Source: Sipunculus nudus
Lineage: Eukaryota > Annelida > Sipuncula > Golfingiida > Sipunculidae
Direction of reading: 5' to 3'
Assembly: GCA_026874595.1 (NCBI GenBank)
Contig: CM049306.1
Coordinates: 31,549,519-31,613,518 of the forward strand
Length of the DNA: 64,000 nucleotides
The notes under the pieces are model-generated. The model searched no databases and was not told where the DNA came from. It worked only from the letters and a program-made list of their open reading frames with translations. The stretch's first letter is position 1; each line of letters starts with the position of its first letter. The translations under genes and the position numbers were made by a program. Positions 1 through 12,118 of the stretch are shown here, piece by piece.

Positions 1-128
1 GTTGGGATGTCCAGAAGGTTATGCACGTTCCATGATGTGTGGGTAAGTGATGTTACATTTTTTCCCTTCAGTTACTTCAGACCACAGTACGGGATCACCG
101 ACAGCCGCGGTATACTGGCCAGGGTGAC

Positions 129-480
129 ATGAAGCAGGCAATGTCTAGGGCACCTTTTCAGCCCCTTCCTCATGCCATGGAGGTGCACAGTGCATTCCGG
201 AAGATGGCTACTCAATCACTCAGGGGGCTGCCGGAATCCACCGCTGTTTCGGTCAATGAAAAACGACCCTATGCCCTGAGCCGCCTGTTTCAGGTACGCC
301 GTTGCAGCTTCCAGTGTATCCACACCTGCTTCGTCATTGCTCTACATCGCTACAGGTGTTCAGATGAACTTTCAACTACTGCTGGATACAACATGACTTA
401 CGCGTGACTTAGTTTAGAGTGAGGAGAGCTTACGCAGCACAATCCGCACTCTCTCTTCCCGATACATATGGATCCCGAGG
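129..480. other. Unassigned stretch before LINE remnant
   Basis: A plus-strand open frame of 92 codons runs from 129 to 407, with no recognisable domain and no supporting splice context. The following bases lead directly into the LINE remnant and may be its decayed upstream part. I see nothing else in it. Confidence 0.2.
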
Positions 481-484
481 CCTC

Positions 485-2720
485 AGGGTAAGAAGACACT
501 GAAGCGCATCGATGTCTCCGAGTTGAAAATGGACAAGAATGTCTCCCTCCTCGTTACTGACCTCAGCTGGAAGCTAACGGAGCTACACTTTGACAGGATA
601 GATGTCGAGGATGACTGGGAAGCGTTCAGAGATGTAGTCCACTCCACCTCACTGGATGTCCCTGGACCAACAACTAACCGGCACCAGGACTGGTTTAAAG
701 AGAACGATAATCAGAAAAAAGAGCTCTTTAAAGAAACCAAGTCTTCATCTTGTGACCTAAAAGAACCCCTCCTCAACTTTCATGAAAGAGGCCTTCATAA
801 ACATTCGCCGTTCGGTCCAGGCTAAACTGCGCAACATGCAAGATCCTGACTAAGAGACAAATCAGAAGAGATCCAAAGATACGCGGATATTCATGACTCT
901 AAATGATGTATGACGCTCTCAAAGCTGTGTATGGACCACAGTCTTCTGGGAAATCTCCTAAGTGCTGATTAATCGGCCTTGATCACTGGGCGTGCTAAGA
1001 TCCTGGACCGGTGGACAGGGCACTTAAAATCCGTTACGAATCGTCCCTCTTCCATCATTGAAGATGCTATAGCTAGCTGTCCCAAGTGGAAACAAATGAT
1101 GCTCTTGACAACATACCTTCTGTCCAAGAAGTGGAGAAAGCCATCAAACAGCTCTCACGTGGTAAAGACCAAAGCTTTGATGCAATTCCTCTTGAAAATA
1201 CAAGGCCGGCAGACCCACATTGACACAGAAACTCCATGAGTTGTCACTGTCCTTTTGGCAGAAAAGTACACTGCCACCAGAATTCGAAGACGGTTCCATT
1301 GTCCAACTATACAAGCGAAAAGGAAACAGACAGAGCTGTGACAACCACGCAGGGATTTCTATGCTCAGAATTGCCTGAACGATCCTTGCTAGACTGCTCC
1401 TCAATCGCCTGATTCTACACCTGGAAGACGGTCTTCTACCAAAGAGACAATGCTGTTTATTCGTGCTAGTCCTGGTACAGATGACATGATCTTTGTCTTT
1501 CGTATGATACCACGAACAAAAAGAGGACCTGTGTACCGTATTTGTTAACCTAACAAAGGCATTCGATACTGTCAGTGGTGACGGACTGTAGAGGATCATG
1601 GCCGAGTTTGGATGTCCACACCGGTTCATCACCATCATCCACAAGTTTCACGATGGCATGATGGTGGGCGTCCTCGATGATGGTGAGGCATCTTCCGACT
1701 CCCCATTAAGCGACGGCGTAAAGCAAGGCTGCGTTCTAGCTCCACTTATTGTCATGATGTTTTCTGTCAAGCTAATGGCTGCTTTTAACAGGGATGATCC
1801 TGGAGTCGATGTTAGATACCGCACAGATGGGAAGCTCCTCAATCGCAGAAACCTGTAGGCTTTCACGAATGTCAGGACAACCTGCTCTTTGCTGATGACT
1901 GCGCCCTGAATGCATTTTTAGAATCAGACATGCAGCAAAACAGTTTTCCTGGGCATGTTTGAACTTCGGGCTTAACATCAGCATAAAGAAGATTGAAGTG
2001 ATGCACTGACCAGCACCAGTAAAGCCGTGGGATGTACCCTCCATCATGGTGCATGGATAAAATCTGAAGGTGGTGGACAGATTCACATATATGGGGAGCA
2101 CATTGTCAAAGACAGCAAACAAAGATGACGAGGTCAACAGAAGAGTAGCGAAAACCAGCATTGTGAGCGCCTGGGAGCGAAGAGCATCCATCTTGAAACC
2201 AAGATCCAGGTATACAAGGCAGTAGTCATCACTACCTGCTTAATGGCTGCGAAACATAAATTGTCTATGCTAGACAACCCAAACAACTGAACAAATTTCA
2301 CCTCACCTGCCTCCGACGATTGATGAACATTAGATGGCAAGAAAAAGTTTCAGACACTGAGGTCCAAACATGAGCCAACCTCCACTCAATCTACACCATC
2401 TTGCATCAAGTTTGATAGGCATATCACATTTTGCCGCATGCCAGATACACGACTACAAAAACAACTTTTTTTATGGAGAACTGGTGTCAGGTAAAAGATC
2501 CATCGGAGGTCAGCGGAGGCGCTTCAAGGACGGTCCTAAAGCATAGGTCCTTAAGGCGAGGATAGCAACTACCTCCACCGCAACCACCAACACAAGTGCC
2601 CAACACGTGGGAGGTTCTTCCGTGCCCGGATTAGCCTGACAAGTCATCTACGGACACAAAAAAGTTAGATCAACTACAAAACCTTGATCCTAATGGTCAT
2701 CTTCGCAAAGCGTTGAACGA
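485..2720 (+). mobile_element. Decayed RTE/BovB-like non-LTR retrotransposon (linker and reverse transcriptase)
   Basis: Broken frames in order match one non-LTR retrotransposon polyprotein: the pre-RT linker with HQDWFKENDNQKK (523-825); LYKRKGNRQSC near 1312; a CTVFVNLTKAFDT-like stretch near 1530-1570; an EFGCPHRFITIIHKFHDGM and VKQGCVLAP block (1598-1858); FADDCALNA near 1890; and a thumb and C-terminal block with TYMGSTLSK near 2090 and LRRLMNIRWQEK near 2310-2345. FADD is the RT catalytic motif. At least five frameshifts or stops separate these blocks, so the copy is dead. The protein style is that of the RTE/BovB (CFDP2-like) group. No endonuclease domain or clear 3' tail is seen. Confidence 0.82.
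1598..1858 (+). pseudogene. Reverse transcriptase core fragment of the LINE
   Basis: 86 codons covering the RT palm: FGCPHRFITIIHKFHDGM, then SDGVKQGCVLAPLIVMM and RYRTDGKLLNRRNL. The frame ends one residue block before the catalytic FADD, which lies in another frame at about 1890. It is non-functional alone. Confidence 0.85.
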
Positions 2721-3324
2721 ACATCATCATACGCTTTCATATGGACCTAGTTTTGTGGTTCCCTAAATTTAATGAACATGTCTCTCAAAACCAGAGCTTT
2801 AGGTAAATGAGATTTGTTAGACATGTATCGGACTCTAGTTTAGTCGGACTATAATTTCTATATGGATAATATCTTTCTAAGAAATATCTTTACTTAATCA
2901 GATTATTTGTTGTGGGACAATCCTTGAACTAGGATTGAAAATTGTTCCAAAGCCCCGTAACTCTGATTAAAAATTGTCCACAAGTCTCTTAACTGGAGGG
3001 TCACAAAATTTCGTTGGCAGAAAACTAATTAAGAGTCAAACAGAAATCTTATGTAATGCTTATGTTAAAATTACCCATTTTACAGAGTGATTTTTTTTTC
3101 ATACTTTCTTAAATTCATCATTTACAAATACATTTGTTTCTGTATTCACTGTGTGAAACCTATTTTATTTAACTTCACCTTGAAGCGGTAAGCTGTTTAC
3201 ACCGTGACACCCCGCCAACATGCTACTTATAAAAAAAAGGGAATGCTGATGCAGCCGGCAGGTTGTGACCAACATTTTGTCCTCTAGTAGACAAAGAGTG
3301 AAACAAACCAAGCAAATAAAAAAG

Positions 3325-4866
3325 TGGCCCATTGGCAATGACGCTGAGCTGAACTTTACATACAGGTGACGCATGTATTAACTAATGATGTTATAATCTA
3401 GCGTAAAATATTTGATATGGAACCTTGATCAATTGGTAGAATGACTTCCAGAGTGCTCATTATCATGCTTTTTTCCTCACACAAGATTCACCAATAACAT
3501 CAATTCATGCTTCATCAGTTAAAGGATTACTGTTCCAACTCTTTGCTATGTGCACTTCATAGCAAGTCACTGGACCAACTGCAGAGAGTGCAGAATGCAG
3601 CGCTAGGCTTGTTACTGCTGTCAAGAAGCGCTACCACATTACACCAGGACTTAAAGAACTTTATTAGGAACCTGCGAGACAGCGCTAGATCTTTAAATTA
3701 TATTATTTAATACAAAACCATAAATGGTAAATCGCCTATTTATATCAGGAACCTTTTAACTTCCAGTCAGGCAGCTTAGGTCTTCTGACCTATAGGTCAT
3801 CTGACCTAGGCAAAAAGTGAGATGTGTCGTTCGAGAGTCTTCTCAGCTGTGGCAACAAGGTTGTGGAATGAACTTCAACACTCAATCAGAGTTTCCTCAT
3901 CTTTAGATCTTTTAAAAGAAATATTAAAAACCTTTGGAAATCAGGGTTTAGCAGGGATCTTGTAATATATTTATTTATTTTTAATTATTATTGTGTTCTA
4001 AGTAATGGTTAAATCAAATTTTACTCTTAGTCTCGAGTGTTGTTAAGCGCTTTATATTATATTATATTATAATCGTTTTCTTTGACATTGTTAACAGAAG
4101 ATAAGTCATAGTGACATTATTTCAAATTTCTACGGAATTTTTGCAGGAACCTCCTTGGAACTAAATAAAGGATTCTAGGTCCAATTGTAACTGATTATGC
4201 AAAACTGTCTTATTGAGTGCTCAAATCATGTTTTCACATATCGTGCAGAATATATTTTACAGTGATCTTATTTCAGATGAACAAGGAGATTTTACAAGGA
4301 CGTCCCTTTACATTTAGAAATACATTTCCAGATCCAACAGGCAAGATTGTGCCCTGTCAGACTTTCTGGGTGCTCAACATTAGGTTCCCCGCTCGTAGAG
4401 CGCTCACAGAATATGTTTCATGATCTTAACCCCCTGTTGAAAGTCATTTGCCCAGGACCTACTTGAATATTAAATTTGAAGGTTCTAGGTCCAATCGTAT
4501 TGATTTGTGCAAAAGCAATAGTTTTTCCTATAGCTCACAGTATTTATATCACTGTGACCCGATATCAGGGTTCACAGAAGATTTGCGAAGGACATCCCAT
4601 GATGTCATATTACAAGGTTCTAGGTCCAACAGTAAAATTTTGTATCCTGCCTGACTGTCTAGGTGCTTAAGATCATGTATTTGGTCAGTAGCTTGCAGAA
4701 TATAGATCACCACGGACTTATTTTATGTTTCCATGGAGATATAATAGCCCAAGACCTCCCTGTATATCATGTTAGATTACTGATATAATTTGTGCCTGTC
4801 TGACCGTCGGGGTGCACATAATCATATTTTTGGGCAGTTGTGTTTAGTCAGCTGAGCTTAAAAGTG
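3325..4866 (-). mobile_element. Tandem-repeat element 1 (~140-160 bp monomer family), minus orientation, with LINE fragment inside
   Basis: The left edge near 3325 carries the family's terminus B (a GGCCCATTGGC-like palindrome then GCTGAGCTGAAC), and the right edge near 4866 carries terminus A (GTCAGCTGAGCTTAAAAG). Between 4130 and 4830 diverged monomers repeat AAGGTTCTAGGTCCAA at 4480 and 4615, with a related copy near 4165, all with a partner GACTGTC/GGTGCTCA motif. A CR1/L2-type LINE tail at 3505-4070 lies between, so it is nested or the two ends belong to different copies. Confidence 0.45.
3505..4070 (+). mobile_element. CR1/L2-like LINE C-terminal fragment
   Basis: Frames read DYCSNSLLCALHSKSLDQLQ, then RVQNAALGLLL, and after a break a stretch like RSSDL...ESLLSCGNKVVE and SFKRNIKNL. 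This is the order found at the C-terminus of CR1/L2-type reverse transcriptases (DYCNSLL...RLQKVQNSAARL...RAFS...LWNSLP...FK..LKTFLF). A short TATAT/TTATA-rich run follows at 4045-4070. It is heavily decayed. Confidence 0.7.
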
Positions 4867-5438
4867 GTCACTTTGACAATGTATCCATGTATGGTTTTAG
4901 AAATAAAATTTATTTAATGTCATGTTAGCATTTAATGGTGTCAAAATTTCCTTAAATCTATGAATACTTTTTTTTCAGATATCACACACTCGGCAGAAGA
5001 AAAATCAAGATTCTTTGTGAGCAGAGTTTAACCTTATCCAGTAGCATCGTATTCTTGCAAGGGCGATTTTAACCATGAATGCGACTAAAATGAGTAAAAT
5101 AAAATATTATTCCATGTACCTTGGGCGTATATATTATGAAATAGCTGTAAACTGGTTAAATGTCTCAGTGTTTGTCTTAAGCGTTGGGATACAATGGGAG
5201 CAATTTTCAGGTCTTTTCAGCTCGTTCTACTGGACCAGTCTAGCAGGATCTCTGGACACGGCGGGGGTTTACTATGATGATACTGCCTGCCTGCTAGGAA
5301 TATTAATAAGTTAAAGTCTCCTTTAAGTTATAAGGATCACGGGAGAAATTTTTTATTCCCGTCTGAGTTATATACATCCATATGTTAATCAACCACGATT
5401 CCAGCATTCACTCTCAAAAGAAAAGATGCTTATTGTGC
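4867..5438. other. Downstream spacer of amidase copy 1
   Basis: AT-rich sequence with a small unassigned plus-strand frame at 5075-5314 (79 codons, no domain recognised). Nothing else is supported. Confidence 0.3.
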
Positions 5439-5444
5439 TTTATT
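5439..5444 (-). terminator. Candidate polyadenylation signal of amidase copy 1
   Basis: AATAAA on the minus strand about 110 bases beyond the exon-12 stop and about 60 bases beyond the second in-frame stop. Placement is right for a poly(A) signal, but the motif is frequent by chance in AT-rich DNA. Confidence 0.35.
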
Positions 5445-5555
5445 TAATTATAAGAAATTTCTTTGGTGAGGATTTAGCTGTCATCCATGATTCAGTTGAT
5501 ATGATTATATTGTAGCATCTAGTGTCACCCCAACCGCTCGGGCAACTTTCAGCCA

Positions 5556-5692
5556 TTAGCCTTCATCCTTGTTTTTAGCGACCAGTTGTATACCGACTGG
5601 AAACCCTTCAGAAAAACCTGCATTGATACTGTGCGCAGGGTAAAATGTACCATCAAAGGTACACGTATTTATGTCATTCCGGAGGCATAAGT
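5556..5692 (-). CDS. Amidase copy 1, exon 12 with premature stop
   Basis: 137 bases to the TAA at 5556-5558, acceptor ACTATATAG at 5693-5694. It encodes a poorly conserved start, then [28 protein letters not shown] and KDEG. Compared with copy 2, the conserved GHP is lost (FYP) and the reading frame stops exactly where copy 2 has a Ser codon. In the same frame beyond the stop, 5555 to 5508 still reads WLKVARAVGVTLDATI, matching [14 protein letters not shown] of copy 2, before a second TAA at 5505-5507. A minus-strand AATAAA lies at 5439-5444. Confidence 0.75.
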
Positions 5693-7604
5693 CTATATAG
5701 TTAGTTAGAAAAGTTAGAAAGAAATAATTCATTTTAAACACAATTTTCATTTTACTGTCGAAACATCAAGAGAATAGATGTTATATGTTATGGGACAGAA
5801 CACATATTTGGATATTGAAATGGTCCTCAATAAAACATCCCGCTATGCTCATGTTCTCATAATGGCTGGCTGAATTTTGGCAATATTACATTTCTATCGG
5901 TTCTGAAATTCGACAATGCATATTTTTGCTATTAATTCACAACAATTGCTGAAATGATTCTGGAGAAAGCGCACGCAACAAAATCCAGGATGCTTTAATT
6001 TGGTTCATATTTGATTGCTTACGGGTTTGATATTTGATAGCACCTATCATAAAAGAATAGCGGCTATCATTCAAATGTTTCTTAAGTAATTACAGTTGAA
6101 AGGAAAGGGAATAAAGAAAGATTCTGTAAACATACCTACGTGGTAAAGAGACTCACTTATGCTGAAACTAGGACTCAGAGATTTCAACTTGGTGTTGTGC
6201 TGATAAAGAATATTCGAGTCTTCGATTCGGAATTATAAAGATCCTAATAAATATTTTCTGACACTGCCAGATCAACTTTTTGGCCTTGGCCTAACCACTC
6301 TGTGTACGTTTGCATCGGTAAACAGCTCCTACGTTTCTTAAGAACCACAATAATACCATTGCATTGAAACGTTGCAATACAACTTAAAGATTGCATGAAG
6401 CTACGTATTGTTTTATCAAAGCAACACTTACCAGCTGCTGGTAGTTCCTTGTTAGGGAGCTTGGTAGCCTTGAACTTGATCGTCGGCATCACCAACACGT
6501 CGTAGGTCTCCAGGGCTTTGTCATATGCCTTCTTCAGAGTGAGGAGAAGATTACTTCCTTTCATGTAGAAATGAAAGTTGTAGTTTTCCTGTTACAGAAA
6601 AAAAAGAACACGAGAATATAAAAGATGCTTTGCAGATAATAGATATATTTACTAAGAACAAGAAGTTTCACTAACATGCACACAGCATCATCAACTGTAT
6701 GTACTGGATAACATTATCATTTTTAGGGGGGGGGGGAGGGTTGTCACAGACCAAATCAATAATTGTGGAATTTCGCTTACTTGGAGTTAAAATACAAACC
6801 GTGTGTTTGGAACTGCACATAGGAACAACATATTCAATTACTGGCTGAAAGCATAATGATACATTTTATTTAATCTTAGAACAAGATATAACGAGACACA
6901 ATCAAAACTGCAGAATGAGCGATTGCATTGAAATTATTGAAATATTCAAGTGATTCTTTGTTTAACAAATTGGTGCAGTTTTCAGTTGTTTTCTGGATTC
7001 ATGGTCGAAAAATGTAGGCCAAAGCAGATACGTTTCTGTATTTATTAAAGATTTGTTTATACACTCATCGTAAGGCTTTTATCCTGCATTATCATTTAAT
7101 GAACCAGCAACTGATTATATGTATCATTAAGGAAATCTTCTCTAGCCCTTACTTTCATGTATCTGCCGAGCAAGCTGACATACTTTACTCCTTTTGGGAT
7201 ATCGTTGGCCTTAGTTTTGATGGATCTGGACAGCAAATCAACCAAGGTGGTCGCCTGGAACCCCTTTAAGCCGACTGCCGCACCTGTAATAAACCACTGA
7301 TAAACAAGTTACACTTACCCATTACAATGAGATATCAGAACTCATTTAGATTTGACCTGAATGATAGTATATGTTTTTTTAAAATAAATTTCTCAGTTCA
7401 ACATTTAAATCCCATCTCAATGAAATATGTCCGAAAGAATATGAGGAAATACAGAAAATGAATGACAAAGAAAGACAGTCTAACTTGATATGTATGTAGA
7501 TTTACGACTAACTGATATATGCAAGGATCCACTAATCAAGCTTTCCTGTTTTCTTGCAAATTTTCAGGCTTTAGTGAAACAGGTTTGTTTAAAAACTGCT
7601 AGGC

Positions 7605-7674
<70 letters not shown>

Positions 7675-10600
7675 AACCTGTCTAAAGCGGACAGTCAAGG
7701 GACTTAATCATTTTGTCCTTAATAGTGAGGTGTCCTTAGTAGGCAGGTTGACATAGGTTGATTACTGAGGGAAGATAAATAAAGACAACGAACAGCTGCA
7801 AGAATGAATTTATTTTATTATATCAGATGTTATGTACATGTACAACATATTCATGCACATATCATGCCTTCAATAGTCATATATACAAACTGCGATTATT
7901 TTTACTTATCTCAAGGAGTCAACAATATGAGGAGTAAAGACATCCGGAAAAAAATGTATATACTCTGATATGAAATGTAGAATTTTGTTTGGGCATACTT
8001 TATGTATTCTAAAAAACACATTACTTTAAGACACATTTCATATGTCTGTTCAGCATATTTACAAACATTATATCAGGAATTGGTGAAGGGTCTGTTGTCG
8101 AGACTGACAATTCATTTTAACCGTGTGCTTCTGTAGTATTTTTTTGGCTCTGCGAACACAGTCCAAATAATCAGCAGGCAGATCCTTCTCAAGTCCATAC
8201 ATTTCACATTGTGATAGGTTATCTAGGGTTTCTGTGTGAGACTTTAGCTTCAGTTCTGCAGTCGGCTCTTCAGGATCAGGGTCCTCATTATCAGCAGACG
8301 TGTCCTTCTGCTTCACTTGTTCTAAAAGTTCAGCCTCTCAGTTGTCATTCAGCTCTTCCTTTGCTGGTGCTTCGTCATCCGACGTGATCAATTCTTCAGC
8401 TGACATTGGACTTTCAAGAGATAGACATTCTTGAGCAGTCTGTTTAATACTGGCCATCTCAGTGCCAGCTTCCACAGGCGTAGTATCATGTGAATCCGTA
8501 TAGAATCCACAGTGAGCGAAACACTTGCGCACAGTGTCGGAGAAAATGGATGTCTGTGCCTGTGCTATCCATTGGCAAGCATCGTACACGTTTATTTCTT
8601 TCGCTATGTCACTTACGCCCTTCCCTTGGTCCACCTTGGTGATAACTTTACGGAGAAGGCTTTTTCGGTAGTGGTTCTTCATAGTCTTGATAATGCCCTG
8701 ATCAAGTGGCTGGAGAACTGAGGTTGTATTCGCTGGAAAGAAGCAAAGTTTGATGTTAGAATAAACTTGTTCCTTTTGGTGGGATGGAACGTTGTCAAGA
8801 AACAGTATCACATTGCGACCTTGCAATCTTATTTGACGGTTGAAGTCACTCAGCCAAGTCTTGAATTATCCAGTCGTCATCCATGCTTTTTTATTGTGCT
8901 TCCAAAATAACAGGCAAATTGTTGGTGTCTATGTTGCAAAATATCTTGGTTTTGCGGACTTTGCGATAACGAGTGGCTTCAAAAACTTGCCTTCCATATT
9001 GCAATACAGCACGGCGGTTAGTCTGTCTTTTGGCCTCTTGCGACCCATGCAATCAACCCCTTTAACACATAGTGTTCTGTCCGGAAGCGCACGATAAAAT
9101 ACGCCGGTCTCATCCATACTGAAGATGTCTCTTTGCTCAAACCCAGCAATTATGTCACATAACTTTTCTTTCCACTCGGTACACAGACCTTCGGGTACTG
9201 ACGCACTCTCTCCACTTATAACGTTGAACGATATGCCGTGGCGTTTTCTGAAACTCTCCAGCCACCCGTTACTTGCTTTAAACTCCTTAATATCCAGCTC
9301 GCTGGCAAATCTGAGGGCCTTTTCCTATATCAGAGGTCCACTGATGGGGATGTCAGATGCAAGGGCTCGCTAAAAAACCACTCCCACACGCGACATTCAG
9401 TTGTTCATGCGGACTTCTCGTGCAGAACCTCTTTCGGTCGTTTGCGGCATTTTCCTCATGAACTGTCAGATACTCTGCTTTGCGTTTAAGAACTGACGCA
9501 ACCTGTGTCTTGCCACACTTAAATTCTTCTGCAAGTGCGCGTACGCTGTTTTTCGCTGATTCACTCAGTCGAATAAGCTTCACTTTCTCAGATAGCGTAA
9601 CCTCCCGCCTGGGAGTACGCGTGATGCCACCTGGCGGCATTGTATAAAAATATTCTGGTTCAGCTGTCCCAATGCGATTATCTCAAAATTGATGATGACG
9701 TTGATAAAGCGAATATTGTAATGGCAACGAACCTGGGAACATTTGATTTTACAGGTGAATGTAGCTTTAGCCTTAGATAAACTTTCTTTGATGATGGTTG
9801 TTTGTTTTAATTTGCTTTGATGTTGAACGCACCCAAGCTTAAACGAACCCCGAGGAGCTTGTGCACGGCTGTACGGTACAAACAACTACGGAGCGAGCAC
9901 GTTTGGTACTGAGTAGATTAGTTTGAGATATAATGACCAAAACTAATTAATTAATTAATATCAAACAGTCTGCTACAACAAAGTTGTTAAGTTCACAGTT
10001 CACACAAATCTTCTCAGAGAATAACAGTCCAATGTAATCACAAAATCATACTGTAATCCAAAATGATATCCTGGCAGTGATCCGAAAGGCAAACTGAAGA
10101 CTATATAAAATCCATAAAAAATTTAGAGGAAAAGCTGTAACTGCCACAATTATAGGAAAAGGTCCACTCTTCTGTGTCCGCTGGAATATGTTTAAGTTAC
10201 TAACAGACAAATCCACCCACCCACCCACATACTAAGGGGAAAAACATTACATCTTCGTGACGGGGGTTTAATTAAACAAGCCGAAACAGCAAAAACAATT
10301 AATCATGTTAAATGAGGCCAAAATACTTGATCTCAAAAGGGTGGATAAAAAGCCTGTGTCCAGGGGTCCTATGCCCCTAGCTTCTTATATAAAACCAAAG
10401 TGACAGATCTGGAAACAGGGATGATTAGCTCAGCTGACTGTAAGTCAACTGAGGTATAGGAATGGCGCTTTGTCCGTCGTCCGTCCGGGCGTCCGGCCGT
10501 CCGTTAGCAGGGCACAAATCATAACTGCTGGTCCTAGAAACTCCTAAGTCAAAATCCAGGGAGGTCAATAAAATATCTCCTTGGAAACCTGAAATTAGGT

Positions 10601-12069
10601 CACTGCGACCTATATCCATTGAGCTATGGGGCTTGAAAGTACCCCCCCCCATAAATAAAAAAAAAGATTCAAAACTCCAATATCTTGATAAATAATGCAT
10701 TGATTGTCATAAATCTTACCTTGAATATTGACCATGATTAGTTTTGTCAGTTCCAAAAAAGTGGTGGCGCCACCTGTATTTTTTTGTTATTATAACAAAT
10801 ATTTAGGGCCCTGCTTGAAAAGCGGTGCCCTAAAGTGATCGCCGAGTACGTCCTTCCGTCCGTCCGTCCTTCCGTCCATCCGTCCTATCATACTTCCGTC
10901 CTTCCGTCCTTCCGTCAGTGACACTTTCTTTCGCGCACAATAACTCATCATCAATATACTGCAGCTTTCCCAAATTTACAGGGATAGATGGTACCTATAA
11001 GGGCTCAAGACCTATTGAATTACAGACTCAATTTTTTATTTCACTCATTATTCTATAAAATGAACTAGATCACTGATATTATCAAGTAAGTTAAGTTATT
11101 AAAATAACCTTACCAGCATTTTCCACCATACATTGGTAAGCACCGACCTTGCATACTACTCCCCATATTGTAGCAGCTAAATTAAAAAAAAAGCTTATTT
11201 CAGTTAAAATACAAGTTTAACTAACTTTCATTATAGATGCGCTTAAAGATGGTAGTTAGTTTAAAGTTCTTTTATATACATCTGTTGGTGATTGATTACA
11301 AAATTATAATTAAAATACATGGCAAGTAATGAAAATTTGTCAAAAAGCCAAAATAGGACATCCTTGCCGAGTTATCAAGGTTTTTGGAATACTCATAAGG
11401 GCAACCTTCAGGTTATGGAACTTTCATTACTTAGTCAATATGATGAAAGACTGGATTGATTTCTCATTTATTAATTAAATTTTCTCAAATTTATAGGCAC
11501 CCCTTTGTAACATCGTCAACTGGGAGACGCAACATAAAAAAATTAACAATAATATAAAACTGGAATTTGTAGAGTGACAGGAATTGATGGCAAAACTGTT
11601 ATGACCCTTTTTTGAAAATTTCATCACAATTGATCTGCGGTCTTATTCATCACTAATCATTCTCATCATTACAACTGAATATCAGGTCATTCTTCACAAT
11701 GGTTCAGTGAAATTTTTTAACATGCCTCTGAATGAGGACTGTTAATTTTCAAAGAAGATAATATGAAAGTAGTCGATTTAAGCCATCCGTTTGATCATTT
11801 GTGCTTATTTCATGGGAATTAAATAATGAATTAAAAAATGCATTAACTTATTAAAATGGAAAACAAGAACTACAAAGTATACCATCTCTGTGCATCGGGA
11901 CAGATACTTCTTCAACCGTTGCACCACAAGTCTTGAGTTTCATTGCCGCCCCTCTTACCATTGATTCCACGTCTGGCTCAGCATCTTCAAACCCCTCAGT
12001 CAGGATGCCTATCTTCATCCCTGTCAGGTCACTGGACACCTGTAACCAAAAACTATCACTGTGTCAGTA

Positions 12070-12118
<49 letters not shown>

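Noticed and set aside
1144-2340. Minus-strand ORFs across the LINE
   Set aside because: They are antisense shadows of the plus-strand reverse transcriptase remnant.
7490-7756. ORF made of Ile-Tyr repeats
   Set aside because: Created by the TA microsatellite; the same holds for frames at 17195-17481, 29649-29870, 33529-33815, 54015-54287 and 54799-55125.
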